Source: Bryobacterales bacterium
Lineage (GTDB): Bacteria; Acidobacteriota; Terriglobia; Bryobacterales; Bryobacteraceae
DNA length: 47,344 nt
Direction of reading: 5' to 3'
Assembly (NCBI GenBank): GCA_027459465.1
Contig: DAIDIH010000279.1
Coordinates: 1-47,344, forward strand
Shown: positions 7,930-16,177 of the stretch, one piece after another
Layout: every line of letters starts with the position of its first letter
Position numbering within the stretch: the stretch's first letter is position 1
Made by a program: the position numbers and the translations under genes
Notes under the pieces: generated by a model
The model's database searches: none
What the model saw: the letters and a program-made list of their open reading frames with translations, nothing else
What the model was told of the DNA's origin: nothing

Positions 7930-9357
7930 ATGCAAAGACGCGACTTTCTGAAAACCGCAGGCGCCGGCGCCGCGGCTTTAACGGTGGTTTCTTACCAGCG
8001 TGTTGCTGGCGCCAACGACAGACTTCGCATTGGCCTCATCGGGTGCGGAGGGCGCGGTACGCTCGACGCGCGCCTGATGCGGGGAACTCTGGAGGACATC
8101 CAGGCTGTAGCGCCTGACAACTACCACGATGGCAATATCGACCCGCGCCTGAGAGAACCGCGAAATGTCGAGATCGCCGCGCTGTGCGACGTATACGGCA
8201 GCCGCATGGACGCGGCGAAGAGATGGGCGCCGCAGGCGAAGACGTACAACGATTTTCGTGAGTTGCTGGCGGACAAAGAAATCGATGCCGTGATCGTCGC
8301 CACCCCGGATCCCTGGCACGCGCAGATGCTGATTCTGGCCTGCGAAGCCGGCAAAGACGTCTACCTGGAGAAACCGGTGTTTTACCGGCTGGGCGAAGCT
8401 AAGGCCATGGTTGCCGCGGTGCGGAGTTGTAGGCGCATCGTGCAGATCGGTACGCAGCACCGCTCGGCGGACCATATCGCCGAGGCGGCGAAGATGATCC
8501 AGGGCGGCAAAATCGGTGAGGTTCACTTCGTGCGCGCCTGGAACTATATGGGCGTGGGCTATGGGAATCCACCGGTGCCCGACAGCGATCCGCCGGCCGA
8601 TCTGAATTGGGATGCCTGGCTGGGGCCGGCGCCCGAGGTGCCCTTCAACCGCAACCGGCTGAGTTACCGGTCCTTCATGGACTACACCAATGGGATCATC
8701 ACCGATTATGGCAACCACCGTTTCGATTCGGTGCATCAGATCATGGGGGTCGAGTTGCCGGCGACGGCGGTTTCATCCGCGGTGCGATTCAACAAGAAGA
8801 CTGCCGGCGACATCTATGACATGCAGACATGCATCATCGAGTATCCGACTTTCATTTTGAATTACGAGGCCTGCAACTATAACGGCCACGGCTTGGGCGG
8901 CCGGACGCCGGGCATGCGCTATTACGGCATGTTGGGGCCGGAGGATCGCCCGCATGGGATGGCGTTTTACGGGACCGAGGCGGCGCTTTTCGTAGACCGC
9001 ATTGGGATGGAGCTTTATTCCGAACCGAAGTTGCCGGAGGGAAACGGTAGGCGCGGGCGCAGAGGAATGGCGTGGGTTCCGCGGATGGAAAAGATCATGA
9101 TGAACGAGGATGAGCCGACTCCGCTGCACACCAAGAATTTCGTCGATTTCGTGCGCGCCAGAAAAGAGCCTTTTGCGAATATCGAGGTGGGTGTCCGGGC
9201 GACTACGATCGGCTGTATCGGGAACGTGGCATATTGGACAGGGCGCAAGGTCAAGTGGGACGGCGAGGCGGGGAGATTTCCGGATGACGCGGAGGCCAAT
9301 CAGTTTCTTTTCCGGCCGTACCGCAAACCATGGGACTTAGTCAAAATGGACTCCTGA
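7930..9357 (+). CDS. Gfo/Idh/MocA-family oxidoreductase, Tat-exported
   Basis: A 475-residue NAD(P)-dependent oxidoreductase. The start at ATG 7930 gives a twin-arginine leader (MQRRDFLKTAGAGAAAL); the in-frame upstream codons are non-coding. The Rossmann motif is GLIGCGGRG at residues 35-43, followed by VIVATPDPWHAQ and EAGKDVYLEKPVF, whose Glu-Lys-Pro is the hallmark cofactor/substrate motif. Periplasmic members like this are typical of Bacteroidota, Planctomycetota and Acidobacteriota and act on sugars or glycosides, often carrying a tightly bound cofactor. The next gene, a GH35-type glycosidase, starts 30 bases on, so the two probably act on the same glycan. Confidence 0.85.
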   Translation: MQRRDFLKTAGAGAAALTVVSYQRVAGANDRLRIGLIGCGGRGTLDARLMRGTLEDIQAVAPDNYHDGNIDPRLREPRNVEIAALCDVYGSRMDAAKRWAPQAKTYNDFRELLADKEIDAVIVATPDPWHAQMLILACEAGKDVYLEKPVFYRLGEAKAMVAAVRSCRRIVQIGTQHRSADHIAEAAKMIQGGKIGEVHFVRAWNYMGVGYGNPPVPDSDPPADLNWDAWLGPAPEVPFNRNRLSYRSFMDYTNGIITDYGNHRFDSVHQIMGVELPATAVSSAVRFNKKTAGDIYDMQTCIIEYPTFILNYEACNYNGHGLGGRTPGMRYYGMLGPEDRPHGMAFYGTEAALFVDRIGMELYSEPKLPEGNGRRGRRGMAWVPRMEKIMMNEDEPTPLHTKNFVDFVRARKEPFANIEVGVRATTIGCIGNVAYWTGRKVKWDGEAGRFPDDAEANQFLFRPYRKPWDLVKMDS

Positions 9358-9387
9358 CGTTCGAGGAGCCCTATCTTAAGGTTGATT

Positions 9388-11073
9388 ATGAAACTACGAA
9401 CGATTTTCGTGTGGGTTTTTGCCGGATGCGCGCTGCCGGGTGTCGCGGTGCGTTCCCAGACCAAGGCCGCCGCGCCGATCCCGCGCCTTGAAAGGCAGGG
9501 TACGGCTCTCCGGATGATCGTCGACGGGAAACCGTTTCTGATGATCGCCGGAGAACTGCACAATTCCAGTGCGTCGAGCCTGGAGTACTTGAAGCCGATT
9601 TGGCCACGTCTGGCGGCCATGCATATCAACACGGTGTTGACCCCGGTTTATTGGGAGTTGCTGGAACCGCAGGAAGGCAAATTCGATTTCAGCCTGGTGG
9701 ATGGCCAGATTGATCAAGCCCGGCAGAACCACGAGCGCATCGTTTTCCTGTGGTTCGGAAGCTGGAAGAACGGTATGTCCAGCTACATCCCGGGCTGGGT
9801 CAAGACGAACCAGGACCGCTTCCCACGGGTGCGGGACAAAGACGGGAAGAGCGTTGAAATCCTTTCCACTTTCAGCGACGCGAACCTTCAGGCCGATACG
9901 CGCGCCTTTGTTGCCCTCATGCGGCATATCAAGGCGGTGGATGCCCAGCGCACCGTCATTATGATTCAGGTGGAGAATGAGGTGGGCGTGTTGGGAGATT
10001 CGCGCGACCGGAACGAAGGGGCCGATCAGGCATTCGCCGGCGCGGTCCCCAGTCAACTAATGGATTACCTCCAGCAACATAAAGATTCGCTTGCTCCGGA
10101 GCTGACCAAGCTATGGTCGACGAGCAACTTCCGGACGTCGGGAACCTGGGAAGAGATCTTCGGAAAGGGCACTTCCACGGATGAAGCGTTCATGGCCTAC
10201 AACTACGCGCGGTACATGGAGCACATTGCAGCGGCAGGCAGAGCGGTGTATGACCTTCCGATGTATGCGAACGTGTGGCTCTCAAACCCAAGCCGGAAGC
10301 CGGGCGATTGGCCGAGCGGGTGTCCCGAGCCGCAGGTGATGGATATCTGGCTGGCGACCGCGCCGCATCTCGATGCTCTCGCTCCCGACATTTATTCGCC
10401 CGATTTCCCGGCGATCGCCGACCGCTACCATCGGGACAGAAACCCGTTGTTCATCGCCGAAACCGGCGCGCGGGGCGGCGAAGGCAACGTCTTCTATGCG
10501 TTCGGGCAGCACAGCGCGATGTGTTTCTCGCCGTTTGCCATCGATTCCCTGGGCATGGGGAGGTACAGCGAGAAAATGGAGCCGCCCGAGGACCTGGACC
10601 TGACGCGGAGCTACGAGATCATTACGCAATTGGCTCCTCTGATCCTGGAGAACATGGGCAAAGGCACGATGGGTGGGGTTTCGCTGGGGCCGGATACTCC
10701 GCCGCAGACCATCCGATTGGGCAACTACAACCTGGAGGTGTCGCGGCCGCGGCCGCGCTTTGCTGCGCCACCGCCAAGCGGCCCCCCCGGGCTCCAAGCC
10801 TCGAGCCGCGCGGGCGCGCTGTTCATCTCCCTGGGACCGGACGAGTACCTGGTAGCGGGCAACGGCCCGGTTAGCGTAGCATTCTCCCCGGCAACACCGG
10901 GCCCACCGACTGCGGGGATCTCCTACGTCGAGGAGGGCAATTATGTCCACGGCCGATGGGTTCCCGGCCGCCGTCTGAACGGCGACGAGAACGGCCAGGG
11001 GAAGTTCGTGCGAATCGGCGGCTTCGGCAACACGGGCCATATCCAGCGTGTGACGCTGTACCGCTATCGTTGA
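9388..11073 (+). CDS. GH35-type beta-galactosidase-like glycosidase (DUF5597 type)
   Basis: About 561 residues with a signal peptide (IFVWVFAGCALPGVAVRS). The ATG at 9388 is preceded by AAGG at the right distance; a TTG two codons upstream is less likely. The fold is a GH-A TIM barrel: FLMIAGELHNSS near residue 55, acid/base Glu198 in IQVENEVG, and nucleophile Glu358 in LFIAETGARGG. C-terminal beta-rich segments (GPDEYLVAGNGPVSVAF, GRRLNGDENGQG) match the DUF5597 domain of GH35 enzymes such as the plant-cell-wall beta-galactosidases of Xanthomonas and Cellvibrio. It probably removes galactose side chains from xyloglucan or similar polymers in the periplasm or outside the cell. It follows the Gfo/Idh/MocA gene in an apparent operon. 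Confidence 0.82.
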   Translation: MKLRTIFVWVFAGCALPGVAVRSQTKAAAPIPRLERQGTALRMIVDGKPFLMIAGELHNSSASSLEYLKPIWPRLAAMHINTVLTPVYWELLEPQEGKFDFSLVDGQIDQARQNHERIVFLWFGSWKNGMSSYIPGWVKTNQDRFPRVRDKDGKSVEILSTFSDANLQADTRAFVALMRHIKAVDAQRTVIMIQVENEVGVLGDSRDRNEGADQAFAGAVPSQLMDYLQQHKDSLAPELTKLWSTSNFRTSGTWEEIFGKGTSTDEAFMAYNYARYMEHIAAAGRAVYDLPMYANVWLSNPSRKPGDWPSGCPEPQVMDIWLATAPHLDALAPDIYSPDFPAIADRYHRDRNPLFIAETGARGGEGNVFYAFGQHSAMCFSPFAIDSLGMGRYSEKMEPPEDLDLTRSYEIITQLAPLILENMGKGTMGGVSLGPDTPPQTIRLGNYNLEVSRPRPRFAAPPPSGPPGLQASSRAGALFISLGPDEYLVAGNGPVSVAFSPATPGPPTAGISYVEEGNYVHGRWVPGRRLNGDENGQGKFVRIGGFGNTGHIQRVTLYRYR

Positions 11074-11094
11074 GGATGGACGACTGGTCTCGCT

Positions 11095-12042
11095 TCAGAG
11101 TTTGACAGCGTTCTTGCGGATGTAATCATCCACCGTGTCTGGTTCGGGGCCGATAAAGTGATACGGCTCGCCATAGCGAAGGCCGAACTTTTCGCCGGTT
11201 TCCGAATCGCGCTGGAGGACGAATTGGCGGACGTATTCCCGGTTGGCGGTTTCATCGCTGTCGCCCAGAATCGGAAGCCGAAGCCCCTGCTCGTGCAACC
11301 GGCGCCGCAGTTGCGCGCCGTTTTGACCCGCCGGTCCCTGCGCCACGTTGACTAAGTTGACGCTGATTTTCCGCTCCATGAAATCGGTGGTGTCGACGAC
11401 GCGGTTGACGTATTGCGGGCCGCGCGCAAAATAGTACTTCTCCTGGACCAGATGCGGCCTAAGGCCGGCATCGAAATGTTCCGGATAGTCCTTACCCATG
11501 CCGGCCATCCAGCAGGCCGCCTCCACGGCGCTCGCCGTCACATAGTGGTCCGGATTCTCTTCATAATGCCCCCAAGGGTCGTAGGAGATGACAGTGTCCA
11601 CTTTCAAAAGGCGGAACAGGAAGATGAGCCTGAGGCGCAGTTCGAGAGGGGAAACGGCGTCGAGCATGTGGTTGCGGTAGTAGAGGTTGTATACCTTCGT
11701 CAGACCGAAGGCGCGCGCCACGGCTGCGTTGTCGCGCTCATTGGCCAACACGCCTTCGCCCACGGTGCCCGGGCCGGTGTGGTCGTCATTCGTGGTGCGT
11801 ATCAGGTAGCCGGTGTAGCCTTCCTCGAGCAGCTTGAAAATGAGGCCGCCGGCGTAGATCGGGAGATCGTCCGCATGCGGCTGAATCGCAGCCAGCACTT
11901 TGCCCGCGTGAGGCTTTCCGGGTTGGCGGCGCTCCACATAAATATTGCTTTTGATGAACGGGCCTTCGTCGGCCAAGGCTGTGGCGGCGGGTACGGCAAG
12001 GGCGCCCGCCGCGAGACGGGAAAGGAACTCGCTGCGCTTCAT
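11095..12042 (-). CDS. PIG-L/LmbE-family deacetylase
   Basis: A 315-residue protein with an N-terminal leader (MKRSEFLSRLAAGALAVPAATALA). The zinc-binding PHADD motif is seen as IQPHADDLPIYAGG, and the distal His as EENPDHYVTAS. The family removes acetyl groups from N-acetylglucosamine-containing substrates (MshB, LmbE, PIG-L) using zinc. The secreted form suggests action on extracellular amino sugars or glycoconjugates. It is convergent with the GH35 gene and not in an operon. Confidence 0.83.
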   Translation of the reverse strand: MKRSEFLSRLAAGALAVPAATALADEGPFIKSNIYVERRQPGKPHAGKVLAAIQPHADDLPIYAGGLIFKLLEEGYTGYLIRTTNDDHTGPGTVGEGVLANERDNAAVARAFGLTKVYNLYYRNHMLDAVSPLELRLRLIFLFRLLKVDTVISYDPWGHYEENPDHYVTASAVEAACWMAGMGKDYPEHFDAGLRPHLVQEKYYFARGPQYVNRVVDTTDFMERKISVNLVNVAQGPAGQNGAQLRRRLHEQGLRLPILGDSDETANREYVRQFVLQRDSETGEKFGLRYGEPYHFIGPEPDTVDDYIRKNAVKL

Positions 12043-12233
12043 GCGTGAAGTTTAGCGCTACGACCAAGATGAGGCGTGTTCGATTGGGATTGCATCTGCC
12101 GGCGAGTGCTGATGTGCGCAAACAACTCAATGACCGGCCACCGTTCCGAGGCCGGATGGTCTCCCAGAGTTTGTGGTGAGCGCTATCTGAACTCCATCTT
12201 GTTCTTGATGGGTCCTGGTCCCGCACTTGGGGC

Positions 12234-12572
12234 ATGAGACAACGCAGAGCGGAGGCGTGGGCGAAGTGGCGTGGGTTGGTAGGGGAGCAGGGTCAGAGCG
12301 GGCAGAGCGTGGCGGCGTTTTGCCGGGAACGGGGTTTGCCGGGCAGCCAATTCTTCGCCTGGAGGAAGCGCTTGCGGGAGACGGAAGCAGCCCCCACCAG
12401 TGGCGATGATTTGTCGCTTGGCACGCGGGCGGCCAGGTTCGCAGCCGTTGAAGTGGCGCCCGAAGTGGCGGGTGAGAGGCGGCTGCCGGATGGCCGGAGC
12501 CTGCTCGTCGAGCCGGGATTTGACGCGCAGCATCTGCGGGCCTCACTTTCGGTGTTGGAAGCGGAAGCGTGA
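12234..12572 (+). CDS. tnpA: IS66-family accessory protein TnpA
   Basis: A 112-residue protein with the IS66 TnpA pattern: WAKWRGLVGEQGQSGQSVAA, then FCRERGLPGSQFFAWRKRL, a helix-turn-helix that probably binds the element ends. The C-terminal part (LPDGRSLLVEPGFDAQHL) matches the usual tail (VRFADGRRLRV...). It overlaps tnpB by GTGA at 12569-12572, the normal coupled arrangement. It looks intact but the element has lost its transposase. Confidence 0.83.
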   Translation: MRQRRAEAWAKWRGLVGEQGQSGQSVAAFCRERGLPGSQFFAWRKRLRETEAAPTSGDDLSLGTRAARFAAVEVAPEVAGERRLPDGRSLLVEPGFDAQHLRASLSVLEAEA

Positions 12573-13033
12573 CGGGACTTCCGAGTTTGCGCGCGCTGGA
12601 CCGGAGCCAGGCGACGCGGATCTGGCTGACGGTGGAGGCGACCGAAATGCGTTGCGGTTTTGATCGCTTGGCCGGGCGTGTGAGGGCTGTGCTGGGACAA
12701 GTTCCTCTGAGCGACGCTCTGTTCATCTTTCGCTCGCGCCGGGGCGACCGGCTGAAAGTCCTGGTGTGCGATCGCGACGGATTTGATCTTTGCGACAAGC
12801 GATTGGAGTCCGGGGTGTTCAAACTGCCCCGCGTGGAGGCAGGGACGCGCTCGGCGGAGTTGCGGGCGAGCGAGCTGGCGATGATTCTGGACGGGATCGA
12901 CAGGACGAAGCTGAAGCGTGTGCCGCGGCACGAGCGGGGAGCATCGACCAGACAAAAGAACGACGAGCGATGCTGCATCAGTTTCCGTTCCGCATTCTGG
13001 GCTTTCATTCCGACAACGGCAGCGAGTACGTGA
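12569..13033 (+). CDS. tnpB: IS66-family accessory protein TnpB with run-on tail
   Basis: The first ~120 residues follow IS66 TnpB (Orf2): WLTVEATEMRCGFDRLAGRV, PLSDALFIFRSRRGDRLKVL, FDLCDKRLESGVFKLP and ELAMILDGIDRTKLKRV. A GTG start at 12569 overlaps the tnpA stop. The last ~30 residues (from about RQKNDERCC) are translated out of frame from the neighbouring integrase fragment, so the natural C-terminus has been lost at the junction. Role in the family: it is required for IS66 transposition, mechanism poorly known. Here it is stranded without tnpC. Confidence 0.75.
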   Translation: MTGLPSLRALDRSQATRIWLTVEATEMRCGFDRLAGRVRAVLGQVPLSDALFIFRSRRGDRLKVLVCDRDGFDLCDKRLESGVFKLPRVEAGTRSAELRASELAMILDGIDRTKLKRVPRHERGASTRQKNDERCCISFRSAFWAFIPTTAAST

Positions 13034-13506
13034 ACTACGAAGTGGCGAAACTGCTGAAGAGTTTGCTGATCGAGTTCACCCGGAGCCGCGCCAATCGGAC
13101 GCAGGACAACGCCCTGGTGGAGGGCAAGAACGGAGCCGTCATCCGCAAGCACATCGGCTACGGTCACATTCCGGCAGGGCAGGCCGAGGCGGTGCAGAAG
13201 TTCTACACCGCCCATCTGAACCCGTACCTGAACTTTCATCGCCCGTGCGGATTTGCGACCGTAAGTCTGGATGCGCGGGGCAAGCGGCGGCGCAAGTACC
13301 CGCGGGAGGACTACGTCACGCCCTAGGAAAAGCTGAAGAGCTTGGAGAAGGCCGAGCAGTACTTGAAGCCCGATCGGAGCTTGGCGAAACTGGATCAGGT
13401 GGCGCAGAAGATGAGCGACACCGAGTGGGCCCGCAAGATGGCTGGAGCCAAGGCCCGGCTGCTGCAGCGCGTCAAGATCGAATCGCCACGGCCTCCCCGG
13501 AGCTAA
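12946..13506 (+). pseudogene. 3' fragment of an integrase-type (rve) transposase with nonsense codon
   Basis: The frame starts without an initiation region and reads LHQFPFRILGFHSDNGSEYVN, then FTRSRANRTQDNALVEGKNG, then AVIRKHIGYGHIP: the second Asp (HSDNGSE) and the Glu (NALVEGKNG) of a DDE integrase core, with the first Asp and all N-terminal DNA-binding parts missing. At 13324-13326 a TAG interrupts the conserved YVTP-Y-EKLKSL stretch, where the family normally has tyrosine. After it the same frame continues (EKLKSLEKAEQYLKPD, RVKIESPRP) to a TAA at 13504. It is thus truncated 5' and also carries a nonsense change. Confidence 0.78.
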
Positions 13507-13730
13507 CCTCGAGCGGGCGCCCGGGAAAGGGCTGTGGAAATGCCGGGTCCGTGGAAAGCGTGGAAAAGCAAAAGCGGCTTTCCCACCCTTCCCACCGCCC
13601 CTTGGGAATCCCGCCCACCGCGCGAGATTCCCACATTCCCACAGCCCGGCTCGGCGACGGCTATGGCCACCCTCCCAGCCCAAAATCCAAGAAAGGAAGT
13701 CGGCCGCGCTGCGGCCTCCTCCTCTTCCTT

Positions 13731-13776
13731 TTTCAGGATCACCTTGTGTTGGAAACGGAACCCGATTTCAGGATCA
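13731..13776. repeat. Two direct copies of TTTCAGGATCA, likely transposon end
   Basis: TTTCAGGATCA occurs at 13731-13741 and again at 13766-13776, start to start 35 bases. On the reverse strand they read TGATCCTGAAA, and the element would end near 13800. Repeated short motifs at an end are the style of transposases that bind several sites. 13507-13730 otherwise holds only low-complexity TTCCCAC/GTGGAAA runs and no gene. Confidence 0.45.
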
Positions 13777-13849
13777 TTCTTGGATTAGAAAATGCTCAGG
13801 CCAGGCCGCGGGGCGGGCGTAAGCCAGGGTATGAGTTTCGCGGGAGGGA

Positions 13850-14671
13850 CTAACCGCCGGTTGGAGTGGACCCGGCGGGCCGATCCGTCTTTGTGGCATG
13901 AAGGATGGCATAGCCGAGGGTACCGGCGCGGACGGCATCGAGGGCCGATTGCGCCATGCGTTTGGCGGTTGAGAAATCGACGCCGGGGAGTTCGATTTTC
14001 TTTAGCCCGACGGCGATTTCCGCGCCGAGCAGGCGAAGGCGAACCTGGTTCACCATCTCCAACAAGGCGTCATCGTGGGGTTCGATGTGGGCGACCGTCA
14101 GCCCCGCGCCACCCAGATAAGCCGCATAACCTTCCACCGGCTGGGCATCGGCGATGCAGGCGACCCAGGCGAGCAGGTCATTGAGATTGGCGGGAAGCGA
14201 AGGGCCGCGGGTCAAGTCGCTTAACCCGACGGCTCCGCCGGGGCGAAGCACGCGGGCGAATTCGCGCGCGGCCGATGGCTTGTCCGGAAAGGTACAGAAG
14301 GCGCATTCACAGAGAACGGCGTCGAAGGAGGCGTCATCGACGGGGAGCCGTTCGGCGTCGCCGGCGTGAAACTGGACGCGGCCGGCGAGCGCTTTGGCAT
14401 GGGCCGCCTGATTTGCGGCTTCGACGTTTGTGGCGCTGAAGTCGACGCCGGTCACCTGGCATCCGAAGCGTTCGGCGAGGTAGAGGGCACTCGTGCCGTT
14501 GCCGGAGGCCACGTCCAGAACGTGGGATTGCGGGGTCAGGCCGAGTAACACGCCCAAGCGTGCGGTGAGCCGCAGGCCGCCGGGATGAAACGAGTCACCG
14601 AGAAGGACTCGGGCGAAGCCGCTCGCGTAGGCGCGGGCGCAGCATTGTTTTATGGAATCCGTGTCCGTCAT
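13850..14671 (-). CDS. SAM-dependent methyltransferase, ArsM-like
   Basis: A 273-residue class I methyltransferase. SAM motif I is VLDVASGNGTS at residues 51-61, acidic residue in VTGVDFS, motif II/III in SFDAVLCE and RVLRPGGAVGLSD. Two cysteines sit where arsenite methyltransferase ArsM has its arsenic ligands: Cys123 in ECAFCTFPDK (ArsM: SNCVINLSPDK) and Cys172 in AWVACIADAQPVEGY (ArsM: xWAGCIAGA...EEY). The third ArsM cysteine is not clearly conserved. It is the last gene of a four-gene operon and its ATG overlaps the radical SAM stop (ATGA). The substrate is unproven: a trivalent metalloid or a product of the radical SAM enzyme are both possible. Confidence 0.7.
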   Translation of the reverse strand: MTDTDSIKQCCARAYASGFARVLLGDSFHPGGLRLTARLGVLLGLTPQSHVLDVASGNGTSALYLAERFGCQVTGVDFSATNVEAANQAAHAKALAGRVQFHAGDAERLPVDDASFDAVLCECAFCTFPDKPSAAREFARVLRPGGAVGLSDLTRGPSLPANLNDLLAWVACIADAQPVEGYAAYLGGAGLTVAHIEPHDDALLEMVNQVRLRLLGAEIAVGLKKIELPGVDFSTAKRMAQSALDAVRAGTLGYAILHATKTDRPAGSTPTGG

Positions 14672-16170
14672 GGGGCGAGCACTCGCAAACCGGCCGCTTT
14701 GCGGCCATCCTCGAACTGGAACGTGATCGGCCGCGGCCGATACCTGCGGCCTTCGGCGCGGGCGCGGCGGCGCTCCGGTTCAGCGGCCTCGAGTTGGGCC
14801 CTGGCCTGTTCGCGATAGCCGATCGTGTTGTAAGCGCAGAACGGAATCTGCCTGCCGCCGGGCAACAGGAACTCCTTGCAACACTTCATGAGGTTCTTCT
14901 GGTTGAAGGTCCAAGGGTCCATGAAATCCTGCAGCATGATCATAATCATGTGCTGCGCGATGTCGCCGACGGTCAGGCTTTCGGGGATTCCGCAGGACTG
15001 GCAGGAGAAGGCAAACTGGCCGGCGGACTTCGGCGAGCCGGCGACGGAGGAGGACGACCACAGGCCTTCGAGCGCGCCCTTGATTTCGAGGCTCCAATCC
15101 GGCATGACGCGGTTGGTGATGTAGTCGAGGTAATCGTACACGTTCACGATCCTGGGCAGAGGTGTGACGTTTGCGCCATCGATGAAGGCGTAGGTGACGG
15201 AGTTGCAAACCGGGAAGCAGCACGGAACGGGCACAAAGTCGCTGACCTTGAACTGCCCGGCGGTTTGGGATTCGATCAGCCTGAGGATGTCCGGGATGGT
15301 CATGCGCCGCATCGGATCGTGTGCGGCGTGGCGGCCGGCGTGGAAGGCGGGCTGGAAGTTGATACCGCGGATGGCGGGGTGGCGGATCGCAAAATCGATG
15401 ATGTTTCCGATTTCGTGTTCATTGACGCCGCGCTCGATGGCGGGGACGATGGTGACGTTGAGGCCGATCCCGGCGAGGCGGTCGAGCGCGCGGAGTTTCT
15501 CCTCGAGGATGTCCGGTTCGCCGCGGAGGATGCGGTAGGTTTCCGAATCGAAGCCGTCGAACTGGAAGTAGAGGGAGGGGCGGACTTCGTTGAGTTGTTC
15601 GAGAAACCGGTCGTCGGTGGCGATGCGCTTGCCGTTGGTGTTGATCATGACAAAGGGGATGTTGCGCGCCCTGGCGGCGCGAACGAAGTCGATGATCCGC
15701 GGATGAATGGTAGGCTCGCCGCCGGAGAACTGCACTACTTCGGGATTGCCTTCGGTCCGCACGTAGTCGTCGAGCATCTCTTCGACTTCTTCGAGCGTCA
15801 GACTGAACCCTGGGTGGGCGTCGGAGAAGCAGAGGGGGCAGTTCACGTTGCAGGCGCTGTTGACCTCGATGATTCCGAGGCAGGTGTGCTGCTGGTGGTC
15901 CGGACACAAGCCGCAGTCGTAAGGGCAGCCGGCGTCGAGTTGGGCGCCGAAGGCAAGCGGAATCGTTCCCGGCTTGTTGTACCGGGCTTGCGCCAGGTAG
16001 GCTTCGGCGTCGGCGTAGACGAGGGCTTCGAAGGGCCCACAGTCCGGGCACCGCTTGCGCATGTAGACCTTGTTGTCGCGCAGCAGCACCTTGGCGTCAA
16101 TCACCTTGCGGCAGTTGGGGCAGATGCTCCGGGTCAATTCGTAAAAGACGTAATCGGCGTCGTGTTTCAT
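14668..16170 (-). CDS. Radical SAM enzyme of the tetraether-lipid-synthase (Tes/MJ0619) type
   Basis: A 500-residue radical SAM protein. Two zinc-ribbon-like pairs open it (Cys17/Cys20 in CPNC, Cys41/Cys44 in CPDCG). Then come CPYDCGLCPDHQQHTCLG (Cys82, 86, 89, 97) and the radical SAM cluster CNVNCPLC (Cys107, 111, 114), with GGEPTIHP at 150-157. The tail has NLMKCCKEFLLPGGRQIPFC followed by AYN. This order of Cys motifs is that of Tes, the archaeal enzyme that joins lipid chains tail to tail, and of bacterial homologues of unknown substrate. Its ribosome binding site (AGGAGG) overlaps the stop codon of the upstream reductase gene, and its stop overlaps the methyltransferase start. Membrane-spanning lipid synthesis or modification of another substrate are both open. 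Confidence 0.75.
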   Translation of the reverse strand: MKHDADYVFYELTRSICPNCRKVIDAKVLLRDNKVYMRKRCPDCGPFEALVYADAEAYLAQARYNKPGTIPLAFGAQLDAGCPYDCGLCPDHQQHTCLGIIEVNSACNVNCPLCFSDAHPGFSLTLEEVEEMLDDYVRTEGNPEVVQFSGGEPTIHPRIIDFVRAARARNIPFVMINTNGKRIATDDRFLEQLNEVRPSLYFQFDGFDSETYRILRGEPDILEEKLRALDRLAGIGLNVTIVPAIERGVNEHEIGNIIDFAIRHPAIRGINFQPAFHAGRHAAHDPMRRMTIPDILRLIESQTAGQFKVSDFVPVPCCFPVCNSVTYAFIDGANVTPLPRIVNVYDYLDYITNRVMPDWSLEIKGALEGLWSSSSVAGSPKSAGQFAFSCQSCGIPESLTVGDIAQHMIMIMLQDFMDPWTFNQKNLMKCCKEFLLPGGRQIPFCAYNTIGYREQARAQLEAAEPERRRARAEGRRYRPRPITFQFEDGRKAAGLRVLAP

Positions 16171-16177
16171 GATCCTC

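Larger units (their letters stand above)
12234..13800 (+). mobile_element. Composite remnant of two insertion sequences
   Basis: The block begins with IS66-type tnpA and tnpB, but the expected tnpC transposase is missing. Near 12946 the sequence passes directly into the C-terminal part of an unrelated integrase-type transposase. It ends in tandem copies of TTTCAGGATCA followed by a TGAGCATTTTCTAAT-like end (reverse strand) at about 13800. Neither element can move by itself. Boundaries on the left are not defined; no IS66 end was recognised in 12043-12233. Confidence 0.7.

Noticed and set aside
12127..13683. Long minus-strand open frame (about 518 codons) opposite the IS66/integrase scar
   Set aside because: It lies antisense to recognisable tnpA, tnpB and integrase sequence, and its translation is Arg/Pro/Ser-rich with no domain.
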